Part shown: in pieces, positions 35,986 through 45,199 of the stretch
How positions within the stretch are numbered: position 1 is the stretch's first letter
Layout: the number at the start of each line of letters is the position of its first letter
NCBI RefSeq assembly: GCF_011065405.1
Contig: NZ_CP047056.1
Coordinates: 704,747-768,746, forward strand
Direction of reading: 5' to 3'
Length of the DNA: 64,000 nt
Source: Succinivibrio dextrinosolvens
GTDB lineage: Bacteria > Pseudomonadota > Gammaproteobacteria > Enterobacterales > Succinivibrionaceae
Position numbers and translations under genes: made by a program
The notes under the pieces: generated by a model
What the model saw: the letters and a program-made list of their open reading frames with translations, nothing else
Databases searched by the model: none
What the model was told of the DNA's origin: nothing

Positions 35986-37221
35986 CTAGTACAGAATTCT
36001 GCACTTTAGAGTACCTTCGATGTTACGCAGTGAAGGTACAACCTCCTGAGGCTTGTCAGAGTGGATATCCATAACCACATAACCGATATCAGCGGTAGTC
36101 TGCAGATACTGAGCTGCAACGTTGATATTCAGCTTGGCAAAGGTTTCGTTGATCTGACGCATTACACCAGGTACATTCTTGTGAACGTGAAGCAGTCTTG
36201 AAACATCAGCTCTCTTCGTTGGAAGAGATACCTCTGGGAAGTTAACAGCGGTAAGAGTAGAGCCATTGTCTGAATACAGAGCCAGCTTCTCAGATACCTC
36301 AGTACCGATATTCTTCTGAGCCTCCTCAGTACCGGCACCGATGTGAGGAGTCAGAATTACATTGTCAAACTCACGCAGAGGAGTTACAAATTCCTCACCG
36401 TTCTTTGAAGGCTCCTTTGGATATACGTCTACAGCTGCACCTGCAACCTTACCTGAACGCAGAGCTTCACACAGAGCTTCAATATCAACAACTGTTCCAC
36501 GGGATGCATTCAGGAAGCGAACGCCATCCTTCATCTTGGCAAACTGAGCCTTGGAAATCATGTTCTTGGTGGTTGGCAGCTCTGGTACATGCAGAGTAAC
36601 AATATCAGAGTTCTCAAGTAACTCATCTAAGGTATTAACCTGTTTTGCATTACCCAGAACCATCTTGTTCTCTACGTCATAGAAAAGTACTGACAGACCT
36701 AAAGCCTCAGCTAAGATACCAACCTGAGTTCCGATATGACCATAACCGATAATACCTATAGTCTTGCCACGAGCCTCGTGGCATCCGTTTGCAGCCTTGT
36801 TCCAGCCGCCGCGGTGCAGAAGAGCGTTACGTGCTGGAATGTCACGTAAAAGCTGTAAGTACTCACCGGTTACAAGCTCAGCAACAGATCTGGTGTTTGA
36901 GAAAGGTGCATTGAATACAGGAATACCCAGTGCAGCCGCAGCCTCAAGATCGACCTGATTTGTACCAATACAGTAACAGCCGATTCCGATCAGTTTCTTA
37001 GCATGCTGCAGAACTTCAGCTGTTAAATGAGTACGAGATCGGATACCGATAAAATGAACATTCTCGATAGCATCTAAAAGCTCCTGACCATCAAGAGCCT
37101 TTTTCTGATACTCAACATTTGTATATCCAGCTTTGTTTAATGCATCTACAGCACTTGGATCAACGCCCTCTAAAAGAAGGATTTTGATCTTTGATTTTTC
37201 TAAAGATAATGAAGGCTGCAT
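35986..37221 (-). CDS. serA: D-3-phosphoglycerate dehydrogenase
   Basis: The 411-residue product has the length of E. coli SerA (410) and the same domain order: a substrate-binding domain, a Rossmann NAD domain with GIIGYGHIGTQVG, and a C-terminal ACT domain (GVMRQINETFAKLNINVAAQYLQT) that normally binds serine for feedback inhibition. Catalytic residues are in LNASRGTVVD and the ILTPHIGAGTEEAQ histidine. It catalyses the first step of serine synthesis in the cytoplasm. It is the first conserved gene after the island. The gap to the upstream aroG holds an aroG terminator, so serA probably has its own promoter there. Confidence 0.95.
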   Translation of the reverse strand: MQPSLSLEKSKIKILLLEGVDPSAVDALNKAGYTNVEYQKKALDGQELLDAIENVHFIGIRSRTHLTAEVLQHAKKLIGIGCYCIGTNQVDLEAAAALGIPVFNAPFSNTRSVAELVTGEYLQLLRDIPARNALLHRGGWNKAANGCHEARGKTIGIIGYGHIGTQVGILAEALGLSVLFYDVENKMVLGNAKQVNTLDELLENSDIVTLHVPELPTTKNMISKAQFAKMKDGVRFLNASRGTVVDIEALCEALRSGKVAGAAVDVYPKEPSKNGEEFVTPLREFDNVILTPHIGAGTEEAQKNIGTEVSEKLALYSDNGSTLTAVNFPEVSLPTKRADVSRLLHVHKNVPGVMRQINETFAKLNINVAAQYLQTTADIGYVVMDIHSDKPQEVVPSLRNIEGTLKCRILY

Positions 37222-37249
37222 GTTAACCTCTATGATACATACTTATTAA

Positions 37250-37276
37250 AACAAAATGCCCGTCACATGGCGGGCA
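37250..37276 (-). terminator. aroG terminator
   Basis: TGCCCG (37257-37262) and CGGGCA (37271-37276) form a GC-rich stem. On the minus strand a TTTTGTTTT tract follows. It lies 13 bases after the aroG stop. Confidence 0.7.
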
Positions 37277-37289
37277 CTAAATTCCTTTG

Positions 37290-38399
37290 TTATTTCTTGT
37301 TACGCTTTCTGCGCTCTAAAACGGCTTCATTCAACATCGCACAGATCAGCTCTGTATCTTCCATTCCGATGCACGCATCTGTAATTGACTGGCCGTACAC
37401 AAGATTTCTTAAATCCTTAGGCAGATCCTGACGTCCCTCAACAAGATTTGACTCAAGCATCAGACCAAAGATTCTGTTGTCGCCAGAAGCAACCTGCTGG
37501 GCAACATCACGAGAAACATCAACCTGCTTCTTGAACTGCTTGTTAGAATTTGAGTGAGAAGCATCAATCATAACCATTGGCTTCAAACCGGCCTTTTCAA
37601 GAGCCTGACAGGTTTTCTCAACGTCCTTTGAGCTGTAGTTAGGCTCTTTACCGCCACGTAAAATCACATGACAGTCATCATTGCCCTTGGTGTGAACAAT
37701 TGCAACATGGCCCATCTTGGTAACAGACATGAAGGTGTGCTCATTCTCAGCAGCAATGGTTGCATCAATTGCGATCTTTACGGATCCGTCAGTAGCATTC
37801 TTAAAACCGATTGGACATGACAGACCGGAAGCCAGCTGACGATGCAGCTGAGATTCGGTGGTACGTGCACCAACAGCACCCCATGAAATGAAGTCGTCAA
37901 TGTACTGAACAGTGATAGGATCCAGAAACTCAGTAGCTGCAGGCATTCCAAGACTGTTGATGTCACAAAGAAGCTTGCGGGCTATCTTCAGGCCCTGATT
38001 GATATCATGAGAATCATCCAGGGTAGGATCGTTAATTAGTCCTTTCCAGCCAACAGTGGTACGAGGTTTTTCAAAGTAAACTCTCATTACAACCACCAGC
38101 TGATCCTGATACTTCTGACGAAGCTTCATCAGTCTGTTTGCATAGTCAATAGCAGCTCTGGTGTCGTGCACAGAACAAGGTCCTGCAATCACAACCAATC
38201 TGTCGTCTACACCGTTGAAAATATTGTGGATCTCTCTTCTTGTCTGATCCACAACGCTATTTGTGAAATCTGTTGCCGGAAACTTTTCAATCACGGCAAT
38301 TGGGGGAATTACCTGGTACATTTCGCTGATTCTCGTATCTACGATACCATGCCCCGCTTCGTTAGGCGGGGTAAGGTTCAAATTCTTGTCAATAGTCAT
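37290..38399 (-). CDS. aroG: 3-deoxy-7-phosphoheptulonate synthase (class I DAHP synthase)
   Basis: The 369-residue product carries VIAGPCSVHD, the phosphoenolpyruvate-binding KPRTTVGWKGLINDP and MIDASHSN, as in E. coli AroG/AroF/AroH. It condenses PEP and erythrose 4-phosphate in the first step of aromatic amino acid synthesis. Which of Phe, Tyr or Trp inhibits it cannot be told from the sequence with confidence, so the symbol stands for the family. The ATG at 38399 follows AGGCGG. It is preceded at only 13 bases by a leader peptide frame packed with Phe, Tyr and Trp codons, which points to control by aromatic amino acid supply. Confidence 0.93.
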   Translation of the reverse strand: MTIDKNLNLTPPNEAGHGIVDTRISEMYQVIPPIAVIEKFPATDFTNSVVDQTRREIHNIFNGVDDRLVVIAGPCSVHDTRAAIDYANRLMKLRQKYQDQLVVVMRVYFEKPRTTVGWKGLINDPTLDDSHDINQGLKIARKLLCDINSLGMPAATEFLDPITVQYIDDFISWGAVGARTTESQLHRQLASGLSCPIGFKNATDGSVKIAIDATIAAENEHTFMSVTKMGHVAIVHTKGNDDCHVILRGGKEPNYSSKDVEKTCQALEKAGLKPMVMIDASHSNSNKQFKKQVDVSRDVAQQVASGDNRIFGLMLESNLVEGRQDLPKDLRNLVYGQSITDACIGMEDTELICAMLNEAVLERRKRNKK

Positions 38400-38412
38400 A
38401 TAAACCGCCTAA

Positions 38413-38535
38413 TTATCTAAAGTTGTAAAATCGCCAATAATAATAGTTAAAAGAGGTCTTTGAAGCTGAAGTATTACTTTGCTTAAATATGCTGCCTGGA
38501 GCACTCCCTTTTAAAAATATATTATTAGTATTCAC
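38413..38535 (-). CDS. Aromatic-rich leader peptide of aroG
   Basis: A 40-codon frame begins with GTG at 38535, about six bases after AGGAAG, and stops 13 bases before the aroG ATG. Its end reads FNYYYWRFYNFR: eight of the last twelve codons are Phe, Tyr or Trp. Such clusters mark leader peptides on which ribosomes stall when the matching aminoacyl-tRNA is short. There is no room for a terminator between the leader stop and the aroG start, so control may work by translational coupling or by exposing the aroG ribosome site. Alternatively an upstream structure within the leader could attenuate. The frame is too short for usual gene finding, and the peptide has no other purpose I can see. Confidence 0.7.
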   Translation of the reverse strand: MNTNNIFLKGSAPGSIFKQSNTSASKTSFNYYYWRFYNFR

Positions 38536-38799
38536 GATTTTCTTCCTAAAAATTACATATCAAAATATTATTCCGAGGCAAACCTTACAATGCCTCATTC
38601 ATAAAAGTTCGTAGTTCATTATAAATACGGATTGAAAATTTATTCAAGTAAAATGGGGGTAAAAAAGCGAGGAAAATTTTAGTGCTCAGAATTTGTGCAA
38701 TGCCCAATATATGTGCAGAAAATGGCTATTTTGCAGTTTCCTTTGATAAAAAACACTAAAAACAGAACTGTTTAATAAAATTTAGAACAGATTAGAGAC
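38536..38799. other. aroG upstream region
   Basis: The gap between xthA and the aroG leader holds a small hairpin (GAGGCA 38574-38579 with TGCCTC 38591-38596) and AT-rich DNA in which the aroG promoter must lie. No TyrR box (TGTAAA-N6-TTTACA) or trp operator was found. The xthA terminator closes the upper end. Confidence 0.5.
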
Positions 38800-38833
38800 A
38801 AAAAAAGATGACTTTTCAAAAAGATAAGTCATC
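38800..38833 (-). terminator. xthA operon terminator
   Basis: GATGACTT (38807-38814) pairs with AAGTCATC (38826-38833); a run of A at 38800-38806 gives the U-tract in the minus transcript. It is 18 bases after the xthA stop and ends the six-gene run. Confidence 0.75.
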
Positions 38834-38851
38834 CAATTAACAAATGGAATT

Positions 38852-39658
38852 CTAGATGTCAAGAACAAGAGTTACAGGACAGTGATCAGATCCCAAAACA
38901 TCATTCTCAATACGGGCATCCACGATATTGTTTTTAAGTTCCTCTGAAACAAAGAAGTAATCAATTCTCCATCCGATGTTCTTTGATCTTGCAAAGGTTT
39001 TATAGGACCACCAGCTGTAGCAGTCTGGCTTGTCTCCATTCACATGTCTGAAGGTATCGACATAGCCTGCCTCAACCATCCTGTCAAGAAACTCGCGCTC
39101 TAAAGGCAGGAATCCGGTATTGGTCTCATTGATCTTAGGACGGGCAAGGTCAATAGGCTTATGAGCAATATTGAAATCACCGCAAACCACAATTGGTTTA
39201 TCCTGTCTAAGTTTCTGAGCATAATCAAAGAAACAGTCAAAAAAGCCCATCTTATAAGGCACACGCTTAAATTCACCGGTAGGTCTGCCCTTCTCATTTA
39301 AGATAGCGGCTCCGCCATTTGGGAAGTAGCCATTGAAGAAATGAAACTTTTCAAACTCAAGATGAATGATTCTGCCCTCTCCCTGAAATTCAGGATCAGG
39401 AAGCTCGTATTCAACAGAGAGAGGCTTTAACTTCGAGAATACAGCTGTACCTGAGTAGCCCTTTTTGACAGTTGAGGAACAGAAAAAGCTCTCATAGCCA
39501 GACTTTGTCTTCAGAGCATCATCAAGCTGATCTACACTGGCCTTGGTCTCCTGAAGACCAATCACATCATAGGTAGAGTTACGGAACCAGTCGAAGCCTT
39601 CCTTTGCGGCAACCGCTCTGATGCCGTTAACATTCCAGGAACTTAGGGTAATCTGCAT
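38852..39658 (-). CDS. xthA: Exodeoxyribonuclease III
   Basis: The 268-residue product has the exact length of E. coli XthA and the family motifs SWNVNGIRA, LQETKAS, NGYFPNGG, CGDFNIAHKPIDL and GSDHCPVT, which supply the metal-binding glutamate, catalytic aspartate and histidine. It is an AP endonuclease and 3'-5' exonuclease in base excision repair. It starts one base after the outer-membrane lipoprotein gene, so it is translated from the same mRNA, an unusual position for a repair gene. It ends before a strong terminator. Confidence 0.95.
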   Translation of the reverse strand: MQITLSSWNVNGIRAVAAKEGFDWFRNSTYDVIGLQETKASVDQLDDALKTKSGYESFFCSSTVKKGYSGTAVFSKLKPLSVEYELPDPEFQGEGRIIHLEFEKFHFFNGYFPNGGAAILNEKGRPTGEFKRVPYKMGFFDCFFDYAQKLRQDKPIVVCGDFNIAHKPIDLARPKINETNTGFLPLEREFLDRMVEAGYVDTFRHVNGDKPDCYSWWSYKTFARSKNIGWRIDYFFVSEELKNNIVDARIENDVLGSDHCPVTLVLDI

Positions 39659-39659
39659 A

Positions 39660-41048
39660 TCAGTCCTTTACAATCTCATCAATTCTGTTGTCGTTGTCAC
39701 CGCCGATGGCTGTCATAAGAGCCATAGTGGACTTGAGGTTGTTAAGCTTAGCCTCAAGATAGGAAATCTTGGCATTTCTCATGGTATCGGCAGAGGTTAA
39801 AAAGTCGGTTAAAGCCACCAGGCCAGATTCATATCTTACCTTATAGCGTTCATAATTACGTACTGCAAGCTCATAAGCGTGCTTGTAAGTCATAAGAGAT
39901 TTCTGATAGTAGTCAACATCAGAGATATCATCATAAACTTCCTGAACCGCCTTGACGTAATCAGCTACAAAAGCGATGTTAGCAAGGTCGATATCCTTAA
40001 GCGCGCTCTTTTTCTGCTTTGAAAGCTTGTTGAAGTTTAAGAACGGAAAGGTTACAGAAGAACCTAAGGCGCCTACAGGATTAGCAAGAAAACGTCCTAT
40101 GGAACCGGTATCTCCGGTGGTTATACCCGCTGTTAAGGTAAAGTCAGGGAAAAATGCCATTTTAGCTTCATTGTAGTTGGCATAGGCCTTTCTTAAGGTG
40201 GCCTCATCCTTCATAAGATCAGGACGTCTTGCCAAAAGCTCTGAAGGAACAGACAGCGAGAAAGCAGGAACCACAGAAGTATCCAGAGATGCTATTTCAA
40301 AATCATGATCTGCTGTTGTACCCAGCATGGTTGCAAGAGCAGTTCTTGCTTTCTTAAGATTGTTTCTACGGGTATCAAGCGTTGCCTGAACTTTTAAATG
40401 GTTAATATGAGCATCATCCACATCCAGAGAATCAGCAGCACCTGCAGAGAATTTGTTCTGCACCAGGGCAAGACGCACCTGAGAGTCCTTTAAATCCTGC
40501 TCACCGATGGCAACAGCCTCCTTTGCATACGCATACTGCCAGTAGGCTGCAGCAGTAGACTCGACTACAGTCAGTCTCATGGCAAGATAATCATAGGCAG
40601 TTGCCTGATAGTTTGCAAAGGCAGCTTCATCAGCGGCCTTTAATTTGCCAAATAAATCAAGCTGATAGGACAGAGAAAAGTTTCCACTTGAACTCTTATG
40701 AGTTGAGTCATGATAATCGAGAGCTCTCTTTGCAGTTGAGCCTATTGATGCAGATGCAGTTGGATGATTGTCGGATGCCACAATATCCACATTGATCAGA
40801 GCCTTTTCTACATTTACATAGGCGGTTCTCATATCAAAATTGTGCTTAAGGGCAGACTCCATCAGAGTATTGAGATGCTCATCCTTAAACTGTTTCCAGT
40901 AGTCAGCCTCAATTGGAGCACCAACAAAACGGTAAGCATCGTGGTAGGATGCCACCACCGGAAAATCAGGTGCCTTATAATCGGTAAAAAAGAGACTGCA
41001 GCCGCACAGACAGGCACTCATACATACAACAGAAAGCTTCTTTAACAT
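39660..41048 (-). CDS. TolC/NodT-family outer membrane efflux lipoprotein
   Basis: The 462-residue product starts with a lipoprotein signal peptide ending in the lipobox LCGC (acylated Cys17). Two outer-membrane-efflux repeats of about 200 residues follow, with the NodT-type ELLARRPDL and SVTFPFLNFNK. It should form the trimeric outer membrane channel for the MacAB pump three genes upstream. It begins one base after the rfbD stop. Its place in the operon, away from macAB but in the same mRNA, suggests a dedicated partner instead of a shared TolC. Confidence 0.9.
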   Translation of the reverse strand: MLKKLSVVCMSACLCGCSLFFTDYKAPDFPVVASYHDAYRFVGAPIEADYWKQFKDEHLNTLMESALKHNFDMRTAYVNVEKALINVDIVASDNHPTASASIGSTAKRALDYHDSTHKSSSGNFSLSYQLDLFGKLKAADEAAFANYQATAYDYLAMRLTVVESTAAAYWQYAYAKEAVAIGEQDLKDSQVRLALVQNKFSAGAADSLDVDDAHINHLKVQATLDTRRNNLKKARTALATMLGTTADHDFEIASLDTSVVPAFSLSVPSELLARRPDLMKDEATLRKAYANYNEAKMAFFPDFTLTAGITTGDTGSIGRFLANPVGALGSSVTFPFLNFNKLSKQKKSALKDIDLANIAFVADYVKAVQEVYDDISDVDYYQKSLMTYKHAYELAVRNYERYKVRYESGLVALTDFLTSADTMRNAKISYLEAKLNNLKSTMALMTAIGGDNDNRIDEIVKD

Positions 41049-41927
41049 TTACAGACCTCTGAGGGTTTCTTCCAGATATTCACGCCAGTCAGGCAGATTT
41101 CTGCGGAAGGTTTTAGCAAAACTGTCACAGTTCATGCGAGAATCAGCAGGTCTTTTAGCCTTGGCTCCAAACTCTTCTGAAGTAATAGGCAGAACATTGA
41201 CGTCATGACTGATAATACCGATGGATTTAGCCTTGTCGAGAATAACTCCGGCAAAATCATTTCTTACAATTTCAGGGTATCCGCAATAGTTATAGATACC
41301 GTAAGAATCAAAGTTTTTGGTTAAAATGGAATCAGCAATAAAACAGATATCATCAGACAGAGCTCTTGCAGGAGTTGGATTACCAAGCTCATCACAGACA
41401 ACCTTAAGAGTATCTCTTGAAGAGGCTAGATTGGCCATGGCTTTGACAAAGTTTTTACCGTAGCGGCCAAAAATCCAGCTGGCACGCAGAATTACAGCAC
41501 GACAGCCACTGTCAAGAATAAAGCGTTCTCCAAAGAGTTTTGTCTTACCGTATACACAGCGGGTATTTAAAGACTCTTCCTCTGTGTGCGGTCCGCTTTT
41601 GCCGTTGTCATAAACATAATCTGTAGAAATATGAATCAGAGGAATATCTCTGCTGCGACACTCTGCTGCAAGATTTTTCGGACCTAAGGCATTTACAGCA
41701 TAGGCTGCCTTTTCCTCGTCCTCTGCCTTGTCCACCGCGGTATAGGCTGCACAGTTTATTACAAGATCAATCTGTGTAGAATCAAAAAGTGATGAAACCT
41801 CATTATCTGAAGTGATATCAAGCTCTGCATGACCACAGGCAATAACTCTATATCCTAAAAAAAGCAGTCTTTCACATACTTCAAGACCAACCTGACCTTT
41901 TGCTCCGGTAACAAGAATCTGTTTCAT
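41049..41927 (-). CDS. rfbD: dTDP-4-dehydrorhamnose reductase-like SDR enzyme
   Basis: The 292-residue protein begins ILVTGAKGQVGLEV, the NAD(P)-binding glycine motif. It has HISTDYVYD and YGKTKLFGE, the catalytic Thr/Tyr/Lys triad, and ILRASWIFG, all as in RfbD/RmlD. This enzyme makes dTDP-L-rhamnose. The other rml genes are not here, so this may be a stand-alone reductase or a member acting on another sugar or on a methionine-adenosyltransferase partner. It lies 12 bases after pepT and directly before the lipoprotein gene. Confidence 0.85.
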   Translation of the reverse strand: MKQILVTGAKGQVGLEVCERLLFLGYRVIACGHAELDITSDNEVSSLFDSTQIDLVINCAAYTAVDKAEDEEKAAYAVNALGPKNLAAECRSRDIPLIHISTDYVYDNGKSGPHTEEESLNTRCVYGKTKLFGERFILDSGCRAVILRASWIFGRYGKNFVKAMANLASSRDTLKVVCDELGNPTPARALSDDICFIADSILTKNFDSYGIYNYCGYPEIVRNDFAGVILDKAKSIGIISHDVNVLPITSEEFGAKAKRPADSRMNCDSFAKTFRRNLPDWREYLEETLRGL

Positions 41928-41939
41928 AAAAAAACTAAC

Positions 41940-43223
41940 CTATTTCTTTGATTTTGTATTTCTGGTTTTTGACATTCTCTTAACAAGTGCCTCCACTACC
42001 CTATAGGAACTGTTGAAGGCATCAACAGGCAGACACTCGTATGGTCCATGACAGTTAAGACCTCCGGTGAAAATATTCGGTGTTGGAAGTCCCTGACTTG
42101 AAAGATTTGAGCCGTCTGTTCCACCGCGTACACGGTTTAAAACAACCTTCACTCCAGCGTCCTTAAAGGCCTTGGTGCAGATGTCAAGGATCTCCTGATT
42201 CTGCTTTAATACCTCTTCCATATTGGAATACTGGAATTTAAGATCCAGCTCAACTCTCCCCTGACCGTATTTGTTATTTAAAAATTCAACTGCTGATTTT
42301 ACAAAATCAAGGCGCTTTTTCATACCTTCATCAGTAAAATCACGAATAATCATTTTCAGTTTGGCGCGCTCAACCTCGCCCTCAATGCCATGAACATGAT
42401 AAAAGCCCTCCTCACCTCTGGTGTTCTCAGGCTTTTCATCCCTTGGCAGCATTGAGATAAACTCAGTTGCCAGAGTAATCGCATTTACAAGGTTCTTGTA
42501 GGCAACTGCAGTATGAACCGCAGTACCGTGGAAATTTAAAATAGCACCATAGGCATTGAAGGTTGCAACATCCAGTTCACCTAGTTCTGTACCATCCACA
42601 GTGATTCCGTAATCACAGGCAATATCCTTTACATCAAGATACCTGGTGGAAAGACCTATTTCCTCATCAACTGAAAAGATGATCTTAAGAGGACCGTGCT
42701 TTAGGCTACTGTCAGTTTTAAGATTACGCAGAAGTAATAAGAGACAAGCAATTCCGGCTTTGTCATCAGCTCCAAGAAGAGTTGTACCATCAGTGACAAT
42801 GATATCCTCTCCAATGTGGGAGCTTAGTTCCGGACAGAAAGAGCTGGTTATTGTAAGACCGTTATCAAGCTTTATGCCCTCACCGCTGTACTTTCTGACA
42901 AGTCTTGGTTTTACATCAGCACCACTGCAGTCTGGAGCAGTATCCATATGAGCCAGAAGACACAGTGATTTTGCTTTTTCACAACCATCCGAGGCAGGAA
43001 TTTTCACTGTAATCACTCCGTGCTCATCCTGCTTTGAGTCATAGCCAAGCTCTGATATGGTCGAGGAGAGATAAGCTCCGAAGCGCAGCTGCCCTACTGA
43101 TGAGGGAACTGTTTTGGAGCTGCCGTCAGCTCTGGTGTCAAAGGCAATCAGATCTGAAAAAATCTTAACCAGAGGATCAACTCCGCAAAGATTGTCAAAG
43201 TCCTTTGAAGTTCCTGTCTGCAT
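41940..43223 (-). CDS. pepT: Peptidase T (M20 tripeptidase)
   Basis: The 427-residue product has the M20B zinc ligands: HMDTAPD, GADDKAG, DEEIG, TVDGTELG and CHGPYE at the end, plus the GGTDGSNL loop. The family removes N-terminal residues from tripeptides in the cytoplasm. Length is slightly above the usual 410, with a short N-terminal extension (MQTGTSKDFDNLCG). It starts 17 bases after macB and precedes rfbD by 12 bases in the operon. Confidence 0.9.
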   Translation of the reverse strand: MQTGTSKDFDNLCGVDPLVKIFSDLIAFDTRADGSSKTVPSSVGQLRFGAYLSSTISELGYDSKQDEHGVITVKIPASDGCEKAKSLCLLAHMDTAPDCSGADVKPRLVRKYSGEGIKLDNGLTITSSFCPELSSHIGEDIIVTDGTTLLGADDKAGIACLLLLLRNLKTDSSLKHGPLKIIFSVDEEIGLSTRYLDVKDIACDYGITVDGTELGELDVATFNAYGAILNFHGTAVHTAVAYKNLVNAITLATEFISMLPRDEKPENTRGEEGFYHVHGIEGEVERAKLKMIIRDFTDEGMKKRLDFVKSAVEFLNNKYGQGRVELDLKFQYSNMEEVLKQNQEILDICTKAFKDAGVKVVLNRVRGGTDGSNLSSQGLPTPNIFTGGLNCHGPYECLPVDAFNSSYRVVEALVKRMSKTRNTKSKK

Positions 43224-43240
43224 TATCTACTCCTTATTCT

Positions 43241-45199
43241 CTATTCGCGTGCCAGCGCATCAATAGGATTCAGTCTTGCGGCTGAACGGGCAGGCATGTA
43301 TCCAAACACAATTCCTATTATAGACGAAGTAATCACTGCAACCACAATTGAGGTCACAGAGAAGGATAAAGGAATTGCCGGCATTACAATCGAAAGTACA
43401 AAGCCTAAAATCATTGAAAAAATCACGCCTAGAAGACCTCCGATGATACATACGGTAATCGACTCAATCAGAAACTGAGTCATGATATCGGAACGTCTGG
43501 CGCCAACTGCCACACGGATACCGATTTCACGGGTTCTCTCGGTTACAGATACCAGCATGATGTTCATAACACCAATACCGCCAACCACCAGAGAAATAAC
43601 CGCAATCGCAGAGATTAAAAGCGTAAAGGTTCCTGTAGTCTGAGAGATAGACTTCATGATGGTATCCGAGGACTGCAGGAAGAAATCCTTACGGCCGTGT
43701 CTGGTCTTTAAAAGATTGGTGATGGAGGCCTCGGCAACTGCAGGAGAGAATCCATCCTTGGTTCTGACAATAATGGATGAGATATAGTTCTGTTTGATGA
43801 TGCGGTTCATCAGTGTGGTATATGGAATATACACATACAGATTGTCAGAAGGTCTGAAGGCAACCTCCTTGTTCACCAGCACGCCAATAACTGTAATCGG
43901 TTTTCCCTTAACCAGAATTCTCTTGCCGATTGGATCCTCATAAGGGAAGAAAGTCTTCTTGGTGTTGTAGTCAATAACTCCAACCTGAGGGGACATCTCT
44001 GACTCATCCTTGCTGAACATTCTGCCCTTGTCAATCTCCATGCCGTAAACACGGAAATAATCCTCACTCACACCATACACAGTAACACTGGCCTCAACGT
44101 TCAGACGGTTTACAGTTGAGGAGGTTTGTACAGTTGGAGAGGCAGAATCACAGTAAGGCTGACCTTTTAAGGCCTTGAGATCTTTAACGCTCAGAGTACG
44201 AACCTTTCCTGAACGCATATCGCCCATTTTCTCTCCGGGCATAATCGTAATGGTGTTTGTACCCATAGAGGAAATATTCTCAATAACCTTATCCGAAGCA
44301 CCGCGGGCCAGTGCCACAACACATACTACCGACATAATGCCGATAATAATGCCAAGCATGGTTAAAATGGTACGCATACGGTTAGAGATCATAGCTCTGA
44401 TAGCCATAACATAGGCTTCACGGAAACGGTCAAAGTAGGCGTGAAAGGAGTTGATCTCATCACCTAGAGAAATATCCTTATACTCAGCTGTATCCTGATG
44501 GTCAGCAACTGACTCATTGATGCTGTCTGACTCCACATTACCGTCCTTGATGGTAATAACACGGTGAGCATGAGCTGCAATCTTAGGATCATGAGTCACG
44601 AGGATAACTGTATGTCCCTGTGCATTTAAAGAGGTCAGAATATCCATAACCTCAGCACCAGATTTAGAATCCAGAGCACCGGTAGGCTCATCAGCCAGAA
44701 TAATCTGTCCACCGTTCATTAAGGCACGGGCAATGGAAACTCTCTGCTGCTGACCACCTGAAAGCTGAGATGGCTTATTAAGAGTCTTATCCCCAAGCCC
44801 CAGTCTGGAGAGCAGTTCTACTGATTTTTTAGAACGTGACTCTTCCTTGATACCAGCATAGATGGATGGTACCTGAACATTCTCCTGGGCATTAAGATGA
44901 CCTAAAAGATGATAGCGCTGAAAGATAAAGCCGAAAAAATCTCTACGCAGAGCCGCCAGTTCGTCCGGAAGCATATTAAATGTATCATTGCCGTCTACCT
45001 GATAGCTTCCTGTGGTTGGAGTATCAAGACAGCCGATGATATTCATAAGCGTGGACTTGCCTGAACCTGATGGACCGACAATGGCCACCAGCTCTCCCCG
45101 GTTTATGGTAAGGTTGATGCCGTGAAGAACTTCAACCTTAGCCACACCGCTACCATAGGATTTGGTAATGTTCTCAAGTTTTAGGATAGGCTGAGACAT
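43241..45199 (-). CDS. macB: MacB-type ABC transporter, ATPase-permease fusion
   Basis: The 652-residue product has an N-terminal ABC ATPase with Walker A GPSGSGKST, signature LSGGQQQRVS and Walker B IILADEPTGALD. A first transmembrane helix near residue 275 precedes a periplasmic domain and three C-terminal helices of the FtsX/MacB type. With MacA and an outer membrane channel it exports macrolides, peptides or lipids. Its start shares the final base of the macA stop codon region (coordinate 45199), so the two are translationally coupled. Length matches E. coli MacB (648). Confidence 0.95.
   Translation of the reverse strand: MSQPILKLENITKSYGSGVAKVEVLHGINLTINRGELVAIVGPSGSGKSTLMNIIGCLDTPTTGSYQVDGNDTFNMLPDELAALRRDFFGFIFQRYHLLGHLNAQENVQVPSIYAGIKEESRSKKSVELLSRLGLGDKTLNKPSQLSGGQQQRVSIARALMNGGQIILADEPTGALDSKSGAEVMDILTSLNAQGHTVILVTHDPKIAAHAHRVITIKDGNVESDSINESVADHQDTAEYKDISLGDEINSFHAYFDRFREAYVMAIRAMISNRMRTILTMLGIIIGIMSVVCVVALARGASDKVIENISSMGTNTITIMPGEKMGDMRSGKVRTLSVKDLKALKGQPYCDSASPTVQTSSTVNRLNVEASVTVYGVSEDYFRVYGMEIDKGRMFSKDESEMSPQVGVIDYNTKKTFFPYEDPIGKRILVKGKPITVIGVLVNKEVAFRPSDNLYVYIPYTTLMNRIIKQNYISSIIVRTKDGFSPAVAEASITNLLKTRHGRKDFFLQSSDTIMKSISQTTGTFTLLISAIAVISLVVGGIGVMNIMLVSVTERTREIGIRVAVGARRSDIMTQFLIESITVCIIGGLLGVIFSMILGFVLSIVMPAIPLSFSVTSIVVAVITSSIIGIVFGYMPARSAARLNPIDALARE

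Noticed and set aside
38541-38800. TyrR or TrpR operator upstream of aroG.
   Set aside because: No match to the TGTAAA-N6-TTTACA or trp operator consensus was found by eye.
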